Shown piece after piece: positions 1 to 6,741 of a stretch of 24,304 nucleotides of DNA; position 1 is the first letter of the stretch; every line of letters begins with the position of its first letter. Source of the DNA: a virus. The notes under the pieces were generated by a model that saw only the letters and a list, made by a program, of their open reading frames with translations, made no database searches and had not been told where the DNA came from. Location: the IMG/VR virus record IMGVR_UViG_3300023104_000017, positions 1 to 24,304 of that record; one strand, given 5' to 3'. A program made the position numbers and the translations under genes.

Positions 1-20
1 AAATTAATAATAATAGAATT

Positions 21-716
21 ATGATAAGTGAAGTAACAAACGAAGATAATATGGTTATGATGGCTCGCTATCCTGATAAGTTTTTTGACTTGGCTGTGGT
101 TGATCCGCCTTATGGGATTAAAGAAAGCGGTCAAAGGAATGTTACTGGAGATAGGCCAACTAAAAAATGGGCAAATCCTAAAAGTAAAAAATATTTAAAA
201 TTTGATGATAGTTCAACTCCAAATGCAGAATATTTTATTGAATTAAAAAGAGTTTCTAAAAATCAAATAATTTGGGGTGGCAACTATTTTACAGAATATT
301 TAACCCCATCTAAGGGGTGGATAGTTTGGGATAAAAAGGCCGATATTAAAGAACATTTATCTATGTGTGAATTAGCATGGAGTAGCTTTGATTGTAAATG
401 TAATAAGTTTGAATTTTTATGGGCTGGTTTTAAAAAAGCAATACAAGAACAAAGAATACACGTTACTCAAAAGCCAGTTTCTTTATACGTGTGGTTACTT
501 AATAACTATGCCAACACCAACGATAAAATCCTCGACACCCACCTCGGCTCTGGCTCATCACGCATAGCAGCTTACGATTTAGGCTTTGACTTTTACGGTT
601 GTGAGTTAGATAAAATATATTACCAAGCCCAAGAAAAACGCTTTGCCACCCACATAGCCCAAACAAAACTATTTGCACCTGAACAAAAATTAGCTGAACA
701 AATTAAAATCTTTTAG
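21..716 (+). CDS. Phage DNA adenine methyltransferase (N6, DPPY type)
   Basis: This 231-aa protein should transfer a methyl group from S-adenosylmethionine to adenine in a short DNA recognition site. The catalytic motif DPPYG is at residues 28-32, and the AdoMet-binding motif (D-T-H-L-G-S-G-S) is near residues 172-179. Catalytic motif before AdoMet motif is the beta-class order. No restriction endonuclease lies beside it, so it is probably an orphan phage enzyme that protects the genome from host restriction, or a regulatory methylase; this is inference. The reading frame is open to the window edge, so the true start may lie upstream, although Met at 21 gives a normal N-terminus for the family. 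Codon use changes from AT-rich to C-rich around position 525, inside the gene. The next gene begins 3 bases after the stop. N4-cytosine specificity is less likely with DPPY. Confidence 0.9.
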   Translation: MISEVTNEDNMVMMARYPDKFFDLAVVDPPYGIKESGQRNVTGDRPTKKWANPKSKKYLKFDDSSTPNAEYFIELKRVSKNQIIWGGNYFTEYLTPSKGWIVWDKKADIKEHLSMCELAWSSFDCKCNKFEFLWAGFKKAIQEQRIHVTQKPVSLYVWLLNNYANTNDKILDTHLGSGSSRIAAYDLGFDFYGCELDKIYYQAQEKRFATHIAQTKLFAPEQKLAEQIKIF

Positions 717-719
717 AAA

Positions 720-905
720 ATGCACCCACCCTACTACGACAACACAAAAGGCAGCTTATATAAAGTTGCCACCGAGCGAAATTGGAATGCTTACTTATTC
801 GACGTTGTGAAACGCCTGGAACGTGGCGGCAAAAAAGACCCGCTTAAACAGGAAATTGAAAAAAGTATAGCAGTTTTGGAACTTTGGTTAAAGGAGATTG
901 AATGA
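720..905 (+). CDS. Small DUF3310-like phage protein
   Basis: This is a 61-aa soluble protein. The pattern Y-D, then N-x-x-L-F-D-V-V-K-R, then a Gly-Gly-Lys-Lys turn, followed by a long amphipathic helix ending in L-E-L-W-L, resembles the DUF3310 / phage nucleotide-kinase-like family, whose members carry a similar 'G.vi.Yl.R.gkK' helix-turn-helix pair. The match is by eye and the biochemical role is not established. It lies 3 bases after the methyltransferase stop, and its TGA overlaps the next start (ATGA), so it is translated with its neighbours. It shares the C-rich codon use of the 3' end of the methyltransferase. Confidence 0.7.
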   Translation: MHPPYYDNTKGSLYKVATERNWNAYLFDVVKRLERGGKKDPLKQEIEKSIAVLELWLKEIE

Positions 906-1234
906 TGAACGCATATATATTCCCAGGCTTAAAACCAACATCGCAACTATACTTTGATTTACAAGCTATGATTGCCGAGAATGGGGGTCGTTTGAAGTTT
1001 GCTGATGCGCTGGAAAGTGAGATGGTAAAGAAGTATTTGCCGAGAAAGGTTGTGGGAAACTACGATGAGTGGAGTGCAGACGAGTTAAGATTGCTTATTA
1101 AATTATATCCAACTACAAAGGACACCGAACAAATGTTACATATTAACCGTACTATTTATGCAATTAGGTCAAAGACGCACGAATTGCAAATGTTAGGAAT
1201 TATTAAAAGAAAACAGGTTAGAAAAAGTAAATAA
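902..1234 (+). CDS. Myb/SANT-like DNA-binding protein
   Basis: This is a 110-aa basic protein. Residues about 57-100 look like a Myb/SANT-type helix-turn-helix: a W-S-x-x-E-x-x-x-L start (Trp 57), three predicted helices and an R-T-I-Y-A-I-R-S-K recognition-helix-like segment, then a Lys/Arg-rich tail. The N-terminal half is not recognised. It starts within an ATGA overlap with the preceding gene; a second ATG directly follows at 905. It may be a transcription factor or a replication accessory of the early region; the target is unknown. Confidence 0.7.
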   Translation: MMNAYIFPGLKPTSQLYFDLQAMIAENGGRLKFADALESEMVKKYLPRKVVGNYDEWSADELRLLIKLYPTTKDTEQMLHINRTIYAIRSKTHELQMLGIIKRKQVRKSK

Positions 1235-1239
1235 TTTCT

Positions 1240-1247
1240 TATATTAG
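1240..1247 (+). promoter_or_regulatory. Candidate promoter -7 box upstream of the DUF3127 gene
   Basis: TATATTAG matches the Bacteroidota -7 element TAnnTTTG at all but one fixed position. It lies in the 44-base gap before the gene at 1279 and would give a leader of roughly 25 bases. No clear TTTG is visible at the expected upstream distance. The surrounding 25 bases (1235-1259) match 1538-1562 at 20 positions, so both copies may bind the same regulator or phage-encoded factor. Confidence 0.4.
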
Positions 1248-1278
1248 TAGTGTAATTAAAAAAAAAGAACGAACGAAT

Positions 1279-1536
1279 ATGGAATTAAACGGAAAGGTTT
1301 TAAAAGTAACCGAAGATGAAGTAATTAGCGATAAGCTAACAAAAAGATTACTTATTGTGGAGTATGCTGAAAATCCACAATACCCCGAAACAATAAGTTT
1401 TGAGGCAGTAAATACCAAAACAGCATTACTTGACAATTTGAGTATCGGTCAGGATGTTAAAGTACATTTTAACCTGCGTGGCCGTGAATACAACGGTAAG
1501 TACTATAATACTTTAAGCCTGTGGAAAGTTGAATAA
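1279..1536 (+). CDS. DUF3127 (OB-fold-like) protein
   Basis: This is an 85-aa protein. It follows the DUF3127 pattern known from Bacteroidota and their phages: M-E-L-x-G-K-V at the start, a central I-V-E-Y ... P-x-x-I-S-F strand pair, then L-D-N-L-S-I-G-Q-D-V-K-V and a final F-N-L-x-G-R-E-Y-N-G-K-Y-Y-N ... W-K-V-E. The all-beta layout suggests an OB fold, and the position next to replication genes suggests single-stranded DNA binding. That role is inference. An A-rich leader precedes the ATG, which is typical of Bacteroidota start sites. Confidence 0.82.
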   Translation: MELNGKVLKVTEDEVISDKLTKRLLIVEYAENPQYPETISFEAVNTKTALLDNLSIGQDVKVHFNLRGREYNGKYYNTLSLWKVE

Positions 1537-1537
1537 T

Positions 1538-1562
1538 GTTACTATATTAGTAACGTAATTAA
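1538..1562 (+). promoter_or_regulatory. Candidate promoter with overlapping 17-bp palindromic operator
   Basis: TATATTAG at 1543-1550 resembles the -7 element TAnnTTTG, and transcription would start near 1557. The box sits inside a perfect hyphenated palindrome, GTTACT-atatt-AGTAAC (1538-1554). The 25-base stretch is a near-copy of 1235-1259. In that earlier copy the right arm is altered, so only this one is a full palindrome. A dimeric repressor or activator site over the promoter is plausible. Confidence 0.4.
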
Positions 1563-1666
1563 TCAGGATAGCCAGCTTCTAATTACGCTATCAAACAATA
1601 TTTTAAAAACCCTTATTGCCTAAGTACCGAGTAGAAGCCGGGAAAGGGCGGTAAGGGTTTTATTAT
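1557..1666 (+). ncRNA. Candidate structured RNA / leader with two hairpins and complementary loops
   Basis: Two hairpins lie in the gap before the HNH gene. Hairpin 1 pairs 1567-1572 (GATAGC) with 1587-1592 (GCTATC) around a 14-base loop. Hairpin 2 pairs 1606-1620 with 1647-1661 over 15 pairs, two of them G-U, around a 26-base loop. The loops contain GCTTCTA (1575-1581) and TAGAAGC (1632-1638), perfect 7-base complements that could form a kissing interaction. The second stem is followed by a TTTTATTATTAT stretch and then, 9 bases on, the HNH start codon. The stem includes the purine-rich AAGGG that could serve as a ribosome site. It may be an independent small RNA ending at an intrinsic terminator, or a cis-acting leader. 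Confidence 0.55.
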
Positions 1667-1669
1667 TAT

Positions 1670-2308
1670 ATGAACTATAAATTAACCAAACAATTAAAAA
1701 ACCATCCAAAGCATTTTATCCATGTTGGCGGTTTTGTTTTTAAGGTAGCGTCTCCTAAAAAGGATATTATTTTAATAAATGAAATTGATGAAAAAACTAA
1801 AAATGTTTTTGTTACGGTTGATGGCGAAAAAATGAACTTGCTATATCTTATGATAGAGAATTTCATGCCCGATGTTAAACTTACCCAGCAGTTTAAGTTT
1901 TCCTTACAAAACGAAACAAATTATATGCCTTTAAATGGCATAATTGTAAGTGACTTTGTTTCAGAAATTTCAGATGAAATAAACAATACAATTGTTAAAT
2001 TTAACTGCAAACAACGTGCCGACGGGGCAAATCAAAGAGCAAGACACTTTATTACACCTATCCATGTGGCACAAACACTTAAAACACATAATTTTAAATG
2101 TGTTTATTGCGGATGTGAATTAAATCTTAAAAATTGGCACTTAGATCATTATATACCATTGTCAAGAGGAGGTGCTAATGTTTTTGGGAATATAGTCCCT
2201 GCTTGTGCAATTTGCAACACTATGAAAGGTGCTATTAATCCGATGGAATTTTATAAAAAGTGCTGTACAATAGCAGATAAATTTATGTTTAAACCTGCTA
2301 CTGTATGA
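1670..2308 (+). CDS. HNH endonuclease (homing-type)
   Basis: This 212-aa protein carries a C-terminal HNH nuclease domain at about residues 142-185: Cys144-Cys147 and Cys179-Cys182 bind the structural zinc, Asp159-His160 form the catalytic core of the beta-beta-alpha-metal fold, and Asn174 is the conserved Asn. The N-terminal half contains a V-D-G-E-K-M-x-L-x-x-L-M-I-E-x-F-M-P stretch (about 50-67) that resembles the DNA-contact segments of phage homing HNH proteins. It overlaps the primase gene by ATGA and is preceded by the structured leader at 1566-1661. Free-standing HNH genes in phages are usually mobile. The coupling to the primase could also mean it has been recruited into replication or recombination. 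It lacks a RuvC domain, so it is not IscB. Confidence 0.88.
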   Translation: MNYKLTKQLKNHPKHFIHVGGFVFKVASPKKDIILINEIDEKTKNVFVTVDGEKMNLLYLMIENFMPDVKLTQQFKFSLQNETNYMPLNGIIVSDFVSEISDEINNTIVKFNCKQRADGANQRARHFITPIHVAQTLKTHNFKCVYCGCELNLKNWHLDHYIPLSRGGANVFGNIVPACAICNTMKGAINPMEFYKKCCTIADKFMFKPATV

Positions 2309-4611
2309 CCGATACTACATTTTTAGACCTGTTTCGTATGGGTCTTATGCCTATACCATTAAAATGGAACACGGAAACCAAGTCGGCTGATAGTCATTAC
2401 ATAGCACATAGTGAAATAACACCTGAAACTTATAATGAGGCTACTTTTGGCACCATTATAAAAGGATTGCATGAAGCCAATGGTATGGCTATTAAGTTAT
2501 TCAGCCCATTTGGATGCGTTGACTTTGACCTGAAAAATACAGAAGATAAGTCTGTTTTTGATAATTGGAAACGTGCGGTTGCTTCATTAGATGATGGTAT
2601 TTTTGAAAAGGTTTGTATTGAAACAACCCGCAACGGTGGCTATCATGTTTATATTAAGTATAGTAAATTATCATCTAAAATTAGTTTAGCTAAAGAAGAA
2701 AAAGGCGAAGAAGTTATAGCTATTTATACTGGCGGAACTTTAGCCTATTGCGATCCAACCCCTGGCTATGAAATGATACATAATGAGTTTAATGATTTAT
2801 CTGAATTAACAGATGATCAGTTTGACATTATTACATCATGTGCAGCCCACTTTGATAAATATAAACCCGAATTAAATAGTCAATCAAATGAGATTGTAAA
2901 ATCATATCCTTTAGAATATGAAAGCCTTTGTTTGCAATTTGATAGTAAATGCACAGATGAAATATTTACCCACTTATTATCTGAAATTGGTTTAGTTGTA
3001 GCAGATAAATATAAAACACGGGCAAAGGATAAGTTTATACCGATGTTACGTGTAGGATCAAAAGCAACTTATTCGGCAAAGGCTTATTATTCTACAAAAA
3101 ACCTGCAATTATTTACATCTTCAATAGCCGGGTTTCCTTGCTTTAATGACCGAATCAATAAAGACGATACATCATGGAACTTAAGCCCGACTAAAATACT
3201 ATTTTATAAAAACGATAAAGATTGGATATTAACAGTTGAAGAAATAATATTATTGTGTGAAAGCGCAGGGATTGAAATTATTGCGCAACAACCCGTAACC
3301 AATCAGCCATTAATAAAAGAGGATAGACTAAAGTTTCCTTATGACATTTTTCCAGATGCAATTTTAAATTTCATTAAAGGTCAATTTATTCAGCATGATT
3401 ATTTGGGCGGTTTTGCTTTAACGGCTGTATCTACTTTAATTGGCAACTCTTGTCGGCTTAGAGCTAATGCAGGTTATTTTGTTAAACCTATTTTGTATAT
3501 GACGGTTGTTGCTCCGCCTGGGGCATCTAAAACTCCAGCCATGAAAGCTATATATAAGCCTTTGGAATTGATTGATGATATGTTTTATAAACAATATCTG
3601 CATGAGAAAAAAGATTATATCATTAAACTTTCAGAGTATAAAAATCAAAAAAAAGGTGACGGTATAACCGAGCCTACAAAACCCGTAATGCACCAAATGC
3701 TAATTAAGGACAGTACCATAGAAATGGTTATAAAAATACTATCTTTTAATCAACAAGGTTGTTGCCTTTATGCTGATGAGTTTGCTGGTTTTATGAAGCG
3801 CATGAATAGATACGGTGACGGTGATGAGTTGCAAAAATGGTTGGAACTTTGGAGTGGGTCGCCTGTATTGATGCAGCGTATAAGCAGGGATGAGGATAAG
3901 GTGGAAAATCCATTTTGCACAATTGTTGGTGGTATTCAGCCTGGAGTATTAGATATTTTAAGTAGTGATGCAAATGAGCATAATGGGTTTTTCCATAGGT
4001 TTTTATTCTTATACCCTGAGCCTGAATATAAACCTGACTGGACACAACGGGATTTTCCTTTAGAACTACAAACAGAATACTATAACCTGATTGATACTAT
4101 AAATGAGTTTAGGGATAAAGACCGTTTATACACAATGTCAAATGAGGCTAATTCTTTATACGCTGAATGGTTTAATAATAAAAACCGTAAATATAATGCC
4201 AGTCAGTCCGATCAGGTAAAGGGTATCATTGCTAAGTACCAAGACTATTGTTTACGTTTCTGCTTAATTATTGAGGTTATGAATAACCCAAATAGTTATA
4301 GCAATACAATATCCATACAAAGCATGGAAAGGGCTATCAGGTTAACTGAATACTTTTTAGGTAATATGAATAAGGCCATGAAGATATTAACGCCTGTAAC
4401 GCCCTTAGATAAGCTTACAGGCATTAATGAAAAGTTTTATAACTCACTACCTGAACAATTTTCAGCATTAAAAGCCATAGAAATAGGCCGAGAACTTAAG
4501 ATGAAAGACAATAATATCCGTTCCATACTTTTAAGATGGTGTGATAAAAAAGGACAAATTTTAGATAAGAAAGGAGCGCAAAGTAGTGCAATTTATAACA
4601 AAATTTACTAA
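2305..4611 (+). CDS. Primase-helicase: PrimPol domain fused to DUF3987 ATPase
   Basis: This 768-aa protein probably primes and unwinds DNA at the phage origin. The N-terminal part resembles an AEP-type bifunctional primase/polymerase, with the metal-binding pair Asp73-Phe-Asp75 and His114 in a G-G-Y-H-V-Y context. Residues about 345-600 match the DUF3987 helicase-like ATPase family: Walker A is A-P-P-G-A-S-K-T (403-410) and Walker B ends in Asp491-Glu492. The last 80 residues look like a winged-helix domain that could bind DNA. The start overlaps the HNH stop by ATGA. An iteron-like array begins 30 bases after the stop, the expected relation between an initiator/helicase gene and its origin. 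I am confident in the ATPase; the PrimPol assignment is somewhat less certain. Confidence 0.87.
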   Translation: MTDTTFLDLFRMGLMPIPLKWNTETKSADSHYIAHSEITPETYNEATFGTIIKGLHEANGMAIKLFSPFGCVDFDLKNTEDKSVFDNWKRAVASLDDGIFEKVCIETTRNGGYHVYIKYSKLSSKISLAKEEKGEEVIAIYTGGTLAYCDPTPGYEMIHNEFNDLSELTDDQFDIITSCAAHFDKYKPELNSQSNEIVKSYPLEYESLCLQFDSKCTDEIFTHLLSEIGLVVADKYKTRAKDKFIPMLRVGSKATYSAKAYYSTKNLQLFTSSIAGFPCFNDRINKDDTSWNLSPTKILFYKNDKDWILTVEEIILLCESAGIEIIAQQPVTNQPLIKEDRLKFPYDIFPDAILNFIKGQFIQHDYLGGFALTAVSTLIGNSCRLRANAGYFVKPILYMTVVAPPGASKTPAMKAIYKPLELIDDMFYKQYLHEKKDYIIKLSEYKNQKKGDGITEPTKPVMHQMLIKDSTIEMVIKILSFNQQGCCLYADEFAGFMKRMNRYGDGDELQKWLELWSGSPVLMQRISRDEDKVENPFCTIVGGIQPGVLDILSSDANEHNGFFHRFLFLYPEPEYKPDWTQRDFPLELQTEYYNLIDTINEFRDKDRLYTMSNEANSLYAEWFNNKNRKYNASQSDQVKGIIAKYQDYCLRFCLIIEVMNNPNSYSNTISIQSMERAIRLTEYFLGNMNKAMKILTPVTPLDKLTGINEKFYNSLPEQFSALKAIEIGRELKMKDNNIRSILLRWCDKKGQILDKKGAQSSAIYNKIY

Positions 4612-4641
4612 TAATCAGTTAGTTATGATAAAAAACACCTC

Positions 4642-4932
4642 TTGTGCAGTTGTGCAAAACTTGTGCAACTCACTTGCACAACAAAAAACAGCCTTAACGA
4701 TACCAAAAACACGGTTTTTAAGCCAGTTGTGCAACTTGTGCAAACTTTTAGGCATCTTTAAATATCTTGTGCAACTTATGCAAAAAACACAGGATAATAA
4801 TTTTAAACTATATATATATTATATATTAATTAGGCTAAAAATCTGCACAACTGCACAAATGTTGGATAACTTGTTAATAATCATTAAATTACACTTGTGC
4901 AAGGCTTGCACAACTCATGCACAACTGCACAA
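4642..4932. repeat. Iteron-like TTGTGCAA array with AT-rich core: candidate origin or operator
   Basis: Fourteen copies of TTGTGCAA or its complement, allowing a base or two of variation, fill this 323-base gap. Plus-oriented copies start at 4642, 4650, 4661, 4727, 4736, 4767, 4776 (TTATGCAA) and 4895. Minus-oriented copies (TTGCACAA / TGCACAA) start at 4674, 4844, 4852, 4906, 4918 and 4926. Left of the middle nearly all point one way, and right of it nearly all the other. Between the halves is an almost pure A/T run (about 4797-4832). Iterons flanking an unwinding element behind the helicase gene are the layout of a phage replication origin; a multi-site operator is the alternative. The open frame across it (4586-4942) has unusual composition imposed by the repeats and is not treated as a gene. 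Confidence 0.75.
4797..4832. other. AT-rich segment, candidate DNA-unwinding element
   Basis: This 36-base stretch has only one C and no G, and includes an alternating TA run. It sits between the two oppositely oriented halves of the TTGTGCAA array. Such an element is where strand opening begins at many iteron origins. The inference depends on the array being an origin. Confidence 0.45.
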
Positions 4933-4934
4933 CC

Positions 4935-5132
4935 ATGCCTAAAGACTACAAACGCCACCTAATTTCAAACTTAAAAGGGGATTTTATAGAAATTGAGAAA
5001 ACGAAGTATAAAGCTAAACCGAGAGTAATAACAAAAGACCCACGAATAACAGCCTATCAATTAGAACGTGATAGGATATTATGGAAAGAGGGTAAAAGTA
5101 TTGATGAACTTAAAATGAAATATGGAGTATGA
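4935..5132 (+). CDS. Small basic protein of unknown function
   Basis: This is a 65-aa protein rich in Lys and Arg, with a C-terminal amphipathic helix (I-L-W-K-E-G-K-S-I-D-E-L-K-M-K-Y-G). That helix resembles the start of a helix-turn-helix, as in 'ly.eGkSi.eIa..ygv' segments of resolvase-like and sigma-like proteins, but it ends there. I chose the ATG at 4935 over the in-frame ATG at 4917, because the first six codons of the longer form are made of repeat sequence. Its stop overlaps the next start by ATGA. Confidence 0.65.
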   Translation: MPKDYKRHLISNLKGDFIEIEKTKYKAKPRVITKDPRITAYQLERDRILWKEGKSIDELKMKYGV

Positions 5133-5371
5133 AAAATAGAAAATTATCACAAGCGCAGGCTAATGTTATTAATTGCTTAATGGAAAATGAGGGAAGTTTT
5201 ATTAGGCCCAGCCAATACTATGCTCATAACAGGGTTGTAAGTAAAGAGCCATTTACTCATCCATCTGGATATGAAACAAGAGAGTTAATGAGTTTTACGA
5301 AGCCTACACTAGACGTGTTAATTAAAATTGGTATAATTAAAAAACAAGATACAGGAGATTATATATTATGA
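5129..5371 (+). CDS. Small winged-helix-like phage protein
   Basis: This 80-aa protein is not firmly recognised. L-S-x-A-Q-A-N-V-I-N-C-L, a middle loop, F-T-K-P-T-L-D-V-L-I-K-I-G-I-I-K-K and a closing G-D-Y-I-L give the order expected of a winged helix: helix, turn, recognition helix, beta hairpin. Such small proteins often sit in phage replication clusters. ATGA overlaps join it to both neighbours. Confidence 0.65.
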   Translation: MKNRKLSQAQANVINCLMENEGSFIRPSQYYAHNRVVSKEPFTHPSGYETRELMSFTKPTLDVLIKIGIIKKQDTGDYIL

Positions 5372-5907
5372 AATCCAACATCCTAGACAACTCCAATCCA
5401 TTTAATCTTTATACTTCAGCTAAAAAGATGAAGATTGTAACAGCTAAACAGATTAAGGATAAAAAAGATAATAGCGAAACAGCACTACAAACTAAAATTT
5501 GCAAATGGTTGCGTGAAACATATCCAGGTATATTGTTTTTGAGTGACTTTGCTGCTGGTATTCAATTAACACCTTATTTGGCTAAAATAAGGTCAGGTCA
5601 ATCATGTGATGATAAGATGTTAGACTTGTTTATATTTGGCGAAGGTGTGCCATTAATAATTGAAATTAAGACAATACAGGCAGACGTATTCTTAGTTGAT
5701 GGAATAACTTTATATAGTGAACATTTACAGCGTCAATACGAAACTATTAAGAAATTGAGGGCATTGGGTTATTTAGCTGATTTTGGAATTGGCGAAAACG
5801 ACATTAAATTAATGATAGCCGAATACATGGGATGGGGTGAAATAAAGTACAAGGTTATTAAAGACAACCAAACTCACCTTAAAAAGATTATTTCACCCCT
5901 CATTTAA
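5368..5907 (+). CDS. VRR-NUC (PD-(D/E)XK) nuclease
   Basis: This 179-aa protein fits the VRR-NUC family, whose phage members are structure-specific nucleases, several acting on Holliday junctions or flaps. The visible motifs are E37-x-x-L-Q (N-terminal helix with the first acidic residue), the A-G-x-x-L-T segment at 63-68, Asp86 in L-D-L-F-I-F, and Glu99-x-Lys101 in I-I-E-I-K. A Q-R-Q-x-x-T-I-K-K-L helix (121-130) and G-Y-L-A-D-F-G-I-G complete the fold. About 20 residues separate E-x-K from the Gln motif, more than in many relatives. The likely role is processing replication or recombination intermediates before packaging. The ATGA overlap supports the start at 5368; Met21 is an alternative. 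Confidence 0.83.
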   Translation: MKSNILDNSNPFNLYTSAKKMKIVTAKQIKDKKDNSETALQTKICKWLRETYPGILFLSDFAAGIQLTPYLAKIRSGQSCDDKMLDLFIFGEGVPLIIEIKTIQADVFLVDGITLYSEHLQRQYETIKKLRALGYLADFGIGENDIKLMIAEYMGWGEIKYKVIKDNQTHLKKIISPLI

Positions 5908-5922
5908 ACCAGTAAAGAAAGT

Positions 5923-6255
5923 ATGAAAAAGTACAACGTAGGCGACAAGATAAAATTCGCAGAACACAAAAGACCTTTCACTATAAAGGCTTGTAACGAT
6001 AGGTGGTTAATATGTACAAAGCCATTTAACCCTAAAAAAACATTTATATATACGATTGTTGACCTGCTTAATAATTTACGTGGGCCAGATAATTACTATT
6101 GTAAATTTGATTATGATAATATTGAACAGGCTAATTTAGCTTTAATAGAACTTGATACACCTATTAGCGAAGATAGTTATTCGCGTGCGCCTTACACCCA
6201 ACATGAATTAGAAATAAGTGGTAAACGCAGAATTGCACTTAATATAACTAATTAA
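5923..6255 (+). CDS. Conserved phage protein of unknown function
   Basis: This is a 110-aa soluble protein. The opening Y-N-V-G-D-K-I-K-F, then F-T-I-K-A-C-N-D-R-W-L-I-C-T-K-P-F-N-x-K-K-T, then Y-T-I-V-D-L suggest a small beta-barrel (SH3/KOW-like) fold. Proteins of this layout occur next to terminase genes in Bacteroidota phages as hypothetical proteins. It starts 15 bases after the nuclease gene behind the purine-rich stretch AAAGAAAG. It is the last gene before a new promoter. Confidence 0.75.
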   Translation: MKKYNVGDKIKFAEHKRPFTIKACNDRWLICTKPFNPKKTFIYTIVDLLNNLRGPDNYYCKFDYDNIEQANLALIELDTPISEDSYSRAPYTQHELEISGKRRIALNITN

Positions 6256-6263
6256 CATTTTCT

Positions 6264-6296
6264 TTTGCATTGTAAGGAATTATTTGTATAGATTTG
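6264..6296 (+). promoter_or_regulatory. Bacteroidota-type promoter for the GTG-start nuclease gene
   Basis: TTTG at 6264-6267, read as T-T-T-G ending at 6267, is followed after 21 bases by TAGATTTG at 6289-6296, a perfect match to TAnnTTTG. Transcription would begin near 6303, about 20 bases before the GTG. This is the clearest two-part promoter in the window. It lies between the replication cluster and the packaging genes, so it may also drive terS. Confidence 0.65.
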
Positions 6297-6321
6297 TAAG
6301 TAAAAAAACTGCGAGGATACT

Positions 6322-6738
6322 GTGAAGCATATACAAAATTTTAATTTTCTAGGTAGTGAATTAGATATTCAAAATCACATTGTCGATAACATCGATGATA
6401 TATGTGAAAAGTGTTTTTTTGGGGGTGTAAAACGTACACTAACTAACTTAAGAATAAAAGGTTCTGACACGAACGGTATATGTGATATATTGGTATTTCA
6501 CAATAATAATACAGCCACTCTAATAGAGGTTAAAAAATACACTAGTGATATGCATTTATTATCTGCAATTGGTCAGATTTTATTTTATGCTGAACTATGT
6601 AAAATTCAAATTGATAATTACCCTCGCTTAATTATAGCGTCTAACTATATTCCTACATCAATAATATCAATTATAAAAACTAATAATTTACCAATAAGAT
6701 TATTGGAATTAGATGGTGATAAAGTAACTTTTATATAA
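6322..6738 (+). CDS. PD-(D/E)XK nuclease-like protein (NucS/DUF91-like layout)
   Basis: This 138-aa protein begins with GTG, preceded by GAGGA at a short distance. It opens with G-S-E13-L-D-I-Q (the E-x-D-L-Q pattern of NucS-type nucleases), then Asp55 in G-I-C-D-I-L-V, Glu69-Val-Lys71 in L-I-E-V-K-K, and a G-Q-I-L-F-Y-A-E helix from residue 84. Together these form a complete PD-(D/E)XK core. The catalytic residues appear intact. It has its own promoter and sits alone between replication and packaging genes, like a moron. DNA processing, host-genome attack or counter-defence are all possible; the substrate cannot be read from the sequence. Confidence 0.75.
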   Translation: MKHIQNFNFLGSELDIQNHIVDNIDDICEKCFFGGVKRTLTNLRIKGSDTNGICDILVFHNNNTATLIEVKKYTSDMHLLSAIGQILFYAELCKIQIDNYPRLIIASNYIPTSIISIIKTNNLPIRLLELDGDKVTFI

Positions 6739-6741
6739 TTT

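Noticed and set aside
1557-2308. IscB/omega-RNA (HEARO) system
   Set aside because: An HNH protein preceded by a structured RNA invited this, but the protein has no RuvC motifs, is only 212 aa and the RNA shows no recognised HEARO layout.
4862-4870. DnaA box (TTGGATAAC)
   Set aside because: Two or more mismatches to TGTGGATAA and only one copy, so no support for host DnaA binding.
4642-4932. CRISPR-like array
   Set aside because: Repeats are only 7-8 bases, occur in both orientations and have irregular spacing, so it is not a CRISPR array.
4586-4942. 118-codon plus-strand open frame across the repeat region
   Set aside because: Its sequence is dictated by the TTGTGCAA repeats and AT run (Cys/Leu/Gln/Asn-rich). 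It overlaps the primase end in another frame and no domain is visible.
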